A DNA stretch of 64,000 bases from NCBI RefSeq assembly GCF_008831285.2, contig NC_045149.1:4825500-4889499 (forward strand), in the 5' to 3' direction. Positions 59,025 through 64,000 of the stretch are shown one piece after another. Source of the DNA: Nymphaea colorata. Taxonomy: Eukaryota > Streptophyta > Magnoliopsida > Nymphaeales > Nymphaeaceae. A program made the translations under genes and the position numbers. The notes under the pieces were generated by a model. That model was not told the origin of the DNA and did no database searches. It worked only from the letters and a program-made list of their open reading frames with translations. Positions within the stretch are counted from its first letter, which is position 1. Every line of letters starts with the position of its first letter.

Positions 59025-59984
59025 CTAAAAGAAAAGTTCTAGCGGGTTAATGACTTTACATATTGTTTCGGATGCTGCAAACGGCTCAAAATGATGCATA
59101 CATACATCCATGTTTCTACTATGCAGAAATTATCACACGTGCTTATACCCCAACTGATGCAAGTAAAAATGCGTAACTTGAAACCGTTCTATCATTTACT
59201 CAAAAAACTGATTTAAATTGCCTCAGACTGAAAAATCAACAGAGACAAGGTTGAAAAATTTCCTTTTTACATCTTCGAACTTTGAATTCTTAAGTCAGTG
59301 AAGAACTGAAGATGCTTGAAGCCTTGACCTCTCCAAGATTCAAGATAAAAGTAAGAAAGTGTTTGACATGTGGAAACACTTCCACCAAATAATGCATATC
59401 CAAGTCAGCTCCTCGAGGTCTACTGATGAGCTAAGACCAAGTGTGACCAGACACAGTGAGCCACAAAATTCGTCTTGTGATTGAGAAGGAGACCATTGGC
59501 ACAGTTTGCCTTTTTGCTTGTAAAAGGGCATACATGACCTAAAAGAAAAGAGCTAGCGGGTTAATGACTTTACAGATTGTTTCAGATGCTGCAAACGGCT
59601 CAAAATGATGCATACATACATCCCCGTTTCTACTATGAAGAAATTATCACACGTGCTTATACCCCAACTGATGCAAGTAAAAAACACGTAACTTGAAACC
59701 GTTCTATCATTTACTCAAAAAACTGATTTAAATTACCTCAGACTGAAAAATCAACAGAGACAATGTTGTGAAATTTCCTTTTTACATCTTCAAACTTTGA
59801 ATTCTTAAGTCAGTGAAGAACTGAAGATGCTTGAAGCCTTGACCTCTCCAAGATTCAGGATAAAAGTAAGAAAGTGTTTGACATGTGAAAACACTTCCAC
59901 CAAATAATGCATATCCAAGTCAGCTCATCGAGGTCTACAGATGAGCTAAGACGAAGTGTGACCAGATACAGTGAGCCACAAAAT
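58957..59984 (-). repeat. 515-bp tandem duplication inside copy 2
   Basis: 58957-59471 and 59472-59984 are nearly identical. The unit holds the first half of RPL28 exon 2, its acceptor and the intron sequence before it. A second, partial exon 2 is therefore present at about 59472-59540. Both copies share the 2-base loss in exon 2, so that damage came before the duplication. Confidence 0.9.
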
Positions 59985-62070
59985 CCCACTCATAATTATA
60001 GGCAGATAAAACAATTAGTCTTCCCCTCTAATTAATTTCAGGGGTTATAACTGAAGTACTATTCCTAATGAGAATATGAAAGGAAGCTGCGAATGGTAAC
60101 TTAATCCAAATGCAAATTTTAAAACCTAAAAGTTCATACCAAGATCAACAACATTAGTTCCATGTTCTATAAACAAATATGATAATGCTAAACCTCGAGG
60201 CTGCTGGAACAACCTTACATGCCTAATAAGAAGAAACCAACTCTAGCTGCACGGTGGGTGGGTGGATTCGCGAAATAGGATCTCGGTCAGTTTTGGACTA
60301 GATCGTCACACAAACTATTGCAATCAATGACGTCATTAATTATACTACAAAGACGGTGAGAAACCAAAACAACACTAAATAAGAAAATGTACTATTATCG
60401 GATATTCCTACAAATAAACCAAACTTCTAAGCCAATTAAGAATCTCGTAAACAAAAATGCCTCCCTAACCAAAAGAACACTCGCATCAATGAAGTCCAAT
60501 CGGTCCCGATATAAGAAATTAGGGCAGGAAATTTGTATTTCAGACAATCACATCAAAGAAGGAAACCTTACTTCGGAATGCTATTTGTAGAATATTTAAG
60601 AGAAATGTGACTTATAAGACGTATGGTGAAGAGGCAAGGTACTCCCCTCTATTAACTATCCAAGTTGAACCTGGGAGAAGGCACCATATAGAGTAGAGGA
60701 ACATAGCGGCACAGTTAAATTTTCTTTAATATTTCACAAAATAGCGCTTTGCTTAGGCCTAGAATGTACCAAGACTATATATATTTTATCTGTTGCTGAT
60801 ACGTGGAAATCATGCTAGTTATGTTCTTCAAGATTGTCATGTTGTTTATAAGTAGCCGTCAAGTTTTATTTTCAAAATTTCATATTTTTTATATTCTTTT
60901 AATCCCAATTAATCATTTAAATCCTCTTCTACGTTATACTACTTCAATACAGAATTATGCAACATTAGTGGAAAAGAAGTAATAAGTACAAGTACAAGTT
61001 TGCAACATATAATGTTATAAGTAAATAAAAAAAAACCTTTACGTGATTCTACAAATCATCATTCAAATATAGCAATTCTCTATAATCTTTGCAAGCCAAT
61101 TGTCTCCCATTTGAATCTTAAGTCTAATATCCAATTGGCTCACAATAATCTTTGACGATGAAAACCACATGGTCAGAGCATCAAACTTTCACCATCACAG
61201 GGAAGATAGTTTTGCATACAGTCAGGGTAGGGAGAGAAAAATTGACCTTGAGTAAAGAAGGTCGACAGTGCTAGGCAATGCTCTGACAGAAGTGAAAACA
61301 TCACCGTTAGAAAAATTGACCTTGTGCAAATGAAATTTCACTTCTTCGACAACTACAATTATGTCCGTTGCTATAGCTCTAATGCCACAAACCTGCTTGA
61401 TTTATCAAAATTAAATACAGAAAGGGAACCATTTTAATAAAATTAGTCAACCAGGAGAAGACCATTTTTTCTGTCAATACAAAGAAACAATTTAAACTTT
61501 ACAAAGAAGGTCAAATCTATATTTAAACATGAAAAGATGGCTTGAGGTACACATCATGCACAAGCAATTTCAAGGGATTGTGCTGCAAATTGCCAAAGCC
61601 ATCATGTGATTACAAATAATATGCTTGGACAATTTCTAAAACATGCAAAAACAACATGCTGCAATGTTACCGAGTGCATTAGTGGGATCAGTTAAACCAT
61701 CTAGATTGTAAGAACTCCTAAACACAAAGAAACCATCGTACAAAAAAAGCCCGTTAATATATTTTATAAAAACTATCCAGAATCTCAACTAAACCAAGCA
61801 GTTCATGAAGAGAGTTCTTATGCCTCTCAATGGTTCAAAATTGGATTGCCAAGCAGCTGACTAGCCATTTACTGGAACAAGAATTCTAAAGATCATGTTC
61901 CCACGAGCAGGATGCAATCAATATGCACATACAAGCATCTAAGTTCTAACCATTTCTAGGTCTCAGCTTGAGAATATGAGATATCAAAATGTTAATACAA
62001 CATATGTCATGCTAAGACCTTTGCTTCACAACGCCTACAATGGAGAAGCAGCTGTAAGACATGGACATAC

Positions 62071-62170
62071 CTGTGGAACGGGTAGATTGCTTGATTGGTA
62101 GGGCGAGGAGAAGCTTCAATCCACTGCATGTTTGAAGGAGGCGAGAGGTTGAGGGAGGGTGAAGAAGCAT
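62071..62170 (-). pseudogene. RPL28: RPL28-like exon 1 (plastid transit peptide)
   Basis: The ATG at 62170-62168 opens 33 codons plus one base, ending at a CAG/GTATGT donor. The peptide (MLLHPPSTSRLLQTCSGLKL and on) is rich in S, T, L and basic residues and has no acidic residue, as expected of a chloroplast transit peptide. Its phase matches exon 2 at 59024 exactly. The assignment as exon 1 is inferred from phase, composition and position. Confidence 0.5.
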
Positions 62171-62212
62171 GAGGGGCAAGGAAGACAAGAAGGGGCTACA
62201 GGGCGAGGGCAA

Positions 62213-62335
62213 AAACCCTAGTTACTGTAAATCAGAGACAAGGAGGGAGCGAGAGAGAAAACAAGAGAACAGGAGAAAAAAGAGAACCAGACCTCACCTG
62301 AAAAAAGCTATTCACCCAACGATGGACTTGCAGCA
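62213..62335 (-). promoter_or_regulatory. X-end leader of copy 2 with telo-box
   Basis: AAACCCTA (62213-62220), a telo-box common near the start of plant ribosomal-protein genes, lies in a leader homologous to copy 1 (20050-20185). CAG/GTGAGG near 62300 and GATTTACAG near 62230 (minus strand) could bound a leader intron. Confidence 0.4.
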
Positions 62336-62739
62336 ACGAGGTGATGGCACGACCCGTCGTCGTCTTTCTCTCCTTCTTCCAACTCAAGAGATTGATGAAC
62401 AACAAAGACCAAAGGGGGTAGATAACTCCCTCAATGACTCCGACGGGCCTGAAACCATAAACAGAAAGGGCTAGGGCTCGGGAGACAAAGGAGAAGGAGA
62501 GAAACGGGAAGGGCTAGGGCAGCTTGACGGTGAAGACGGGGGTAGAGACGAAGGAGAAAGGTAGCACGGGGGCCGAGAAGGAGGAGAAGGAGAGAAAGAC
62601 GATGGAGACATGCGCAGAGATGGAGGAAAAAGGCAGTTCAGGAGCGGAGATGGAGGAGGAGAGAAAGGCAACGGGTCGAGGGATGGGGGTCGGGGTCAGG
62701 GTCAGGGGCTCAAGGTTGGGGGTGGGAGGGATGTTCTGC

Positions 62740-62800
62740 CTGTTCCGAGAGTTAGCTCGGAACAGAGTGGAACAAAAATAGAATTTATACTCTTGTCCAA
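62740..62800 (-). promoter_or_regulatory. X-end hairpin and TATA box of copy 2
   Basis: CTGTTCCGAG (62740-62749) and CTCGGAACAG (62756-62765) form a 10-bp stem with a 6-base loop. On the minus strand it lies just downstream of GAGTATAAATTC (about 62784-62795). The layout is the same as at 19790-19845. Confidence 0.6.
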
Positions 62801-62910
62801 TTGTCCGTCATGTCCAGCCTGTCCTGTGTCCAGCGTTTGATGAAAAAATAAACTAAACAGGACACACGTGTCCTGTTCCGCGTGTCTTGTGGCCATCAAA
62901 CGACCTCTAA

Positions 62911-64000
62911 GAGACAACTTTGACTTTAGGAAGGGAAAGCAAGGAAGAAAATCAAATTCTTGTTAGAAATGCTATGGCTTCTAGGAGGACTATAATGAGG
63001 AGGATGACATACCTTTTTTTTCACGATCTACAAGAGGACCGAGCGAAAATGACCGGACAGTTGCCAGGTCTCTTCCATGACTGAAAAAAGATGGTGAGTG
63101 GTGGCTCTATTATCAAGAAAATCTTGTAATTTATAATCTTTTCTCAGGAAAATAGAAGAAATTGTTCCTCAAAATGTTCAAAAATAAGTAATCATAGTGT
63201 TGGTAATCAGTTCGCTGTGCATTCTTGTGTTGAGAACTGCTACTTGATCATGAAACAAAGGATTTGTGGTGCTTCGTCGAGGGGCCTAATTGTGCCACTT
63301 GAATAAACTCTATCAGTGTCATCTAGTATTCTTGCAAAAGCGTTAATAGAAGTTGCCTAGTGCATGGAGAATTTGCAAAAAGTGCATCTCTAAACTAAGC
63401 AACTTGCTTAAAATAAGAACAATAAGTTGCAGATTCTCCCAAGAATCGGGTGATGGTGGAGAGTTCTAATTTGTGCATTTATCTAGTTTGTGGACTTTTT
63501 TCATGTCTCCATTACTATGGTCCTGATAATTTCTCGGAAATGATTGCTCTAGTGACTCTTTAGAAAAGCTTTCTCGTCCACTTTGGGTTAGGGGTTGTTT
63601 GTTTGATCTAGTCTCTTTTTGCTAAAACGGAGCTGAAACACATGGAGTAAACTAAGAGAATGGGTGAAAAAAAAGTTATAACTCTACATTCAATGAGCTG
63701 AATTTAATTTTTATGGTGCATCAGTTCCTATGAGTTTATGTGATAGATGATGCGCATCCCAGAAAGAAAGATTGCAGAATTTCCATGCAGAAGGACGCCT
63801 TGCAAGCTTGTTCGATCTTCGCCGGCATTTTCATTTAAACAGGTCTTCAAATAAAGGCTTGCTTTGCATCTCACTTAGCTGACGCCAGGTCGGTGCGGTC
63901 AATCGCATCGAGTCTACATTTGTCTGCTTTTTTTGTTTTAATTTTTTTTAATCATTCGTTAAAGGGCATTGGTCTCGTGCGAGAGGAAGAAAGAAGGGAC
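62911..64000. other. No gene recognised
   Basis: The right flank of the window holds no open frame with a known domain and no clear repeat. Confidence 0.4.

Larger units (their letters stand above)
58070..62907 (-). mobile_element. PIF/Harbinger-like element, copy 2, with captured gene
   Basis: The ends are perfect 13-bp inverted repeats, GAGGTCGTTTGAT and ATCAAACGACCTC, flanked by TCA (58067-58069) and TAA (62908-62910). The two flanks differ at one base from each other. The Y end is on the left and the X end on the right, the reverse of copy 1. The X end keeps the TATA box, hairpin and leader and leads directly into an RPL28-like first exon. A 515-bp stretch inside is tandemly duplicated. 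No transposase was found. Confidence 0.78.

Overview
The window is nuclear DNA of a flowering plant. It holds two intron-split plant genes, a eukaryotic tRNA-Gly, a decayed plastid DNA insertion and many plant retrotransposons and DNA transposons. The species cannot be named from this sequence alone. All calls come from reading the sequence and from remembered family features; no database search was run.

Layout. 1-6163: a dead Ty1/copia element on the minus strand. 6164-11625: mostly unrecognised AT-rich DNA with a 90-bp CACTA-like fragment, a scrap of copia RNase H and a worn LINE reverse transcriptase. 11626-14252, 19676-23242 and 58070-62907: three related PIF/Harbinger-like DNA elements (2.6, 3.6 and 4.8 kb) sharing two different ends, here called X and Y. 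15809-19229: a probable solo LTR, with a small hAT element and a SINE-like tract just beyond it. 23566-27220: a five-exon coiled-coil protein gene (At3g49055-like). 29069-35773: a meiotic recombination-initiation gene of the PRD3/PAIR1 type. 37620-38300: plastid DNA from the psbK-trnQ region. 38347-48092: a LINE ORF1-like (DUF4283) gene split by a young LTR element, 38522-47520, with 3.6-kb LTRs and 5-bp target duplications. 48903-48973: tRNA-Gly(CCC). 52419-52906: a CGAGCC-rich hAT-like repeat. 53214-54480: the 3' part of a LINE. 55560-57951: probable gypsy-type LTR sequence. The last 1.1 kb shows nothing recognisable.

The two host genes lie side by side on the plus strand in the transposon-poor centre (23.3-35.8 kb). 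The most unusual material is the PIF/Harbinger-like family. Its X end carries a TATA box and a strong hairpin, followed by a leader that looks spliced. Its Y end is built of repeated GACAGA-type motifs. In the third copy the X-end leader runs straight into a captured, broken nuclear gene for plastid ribosomal protein L28. The family therefore looks like a promoter-carrying, gene-capturing transposon.
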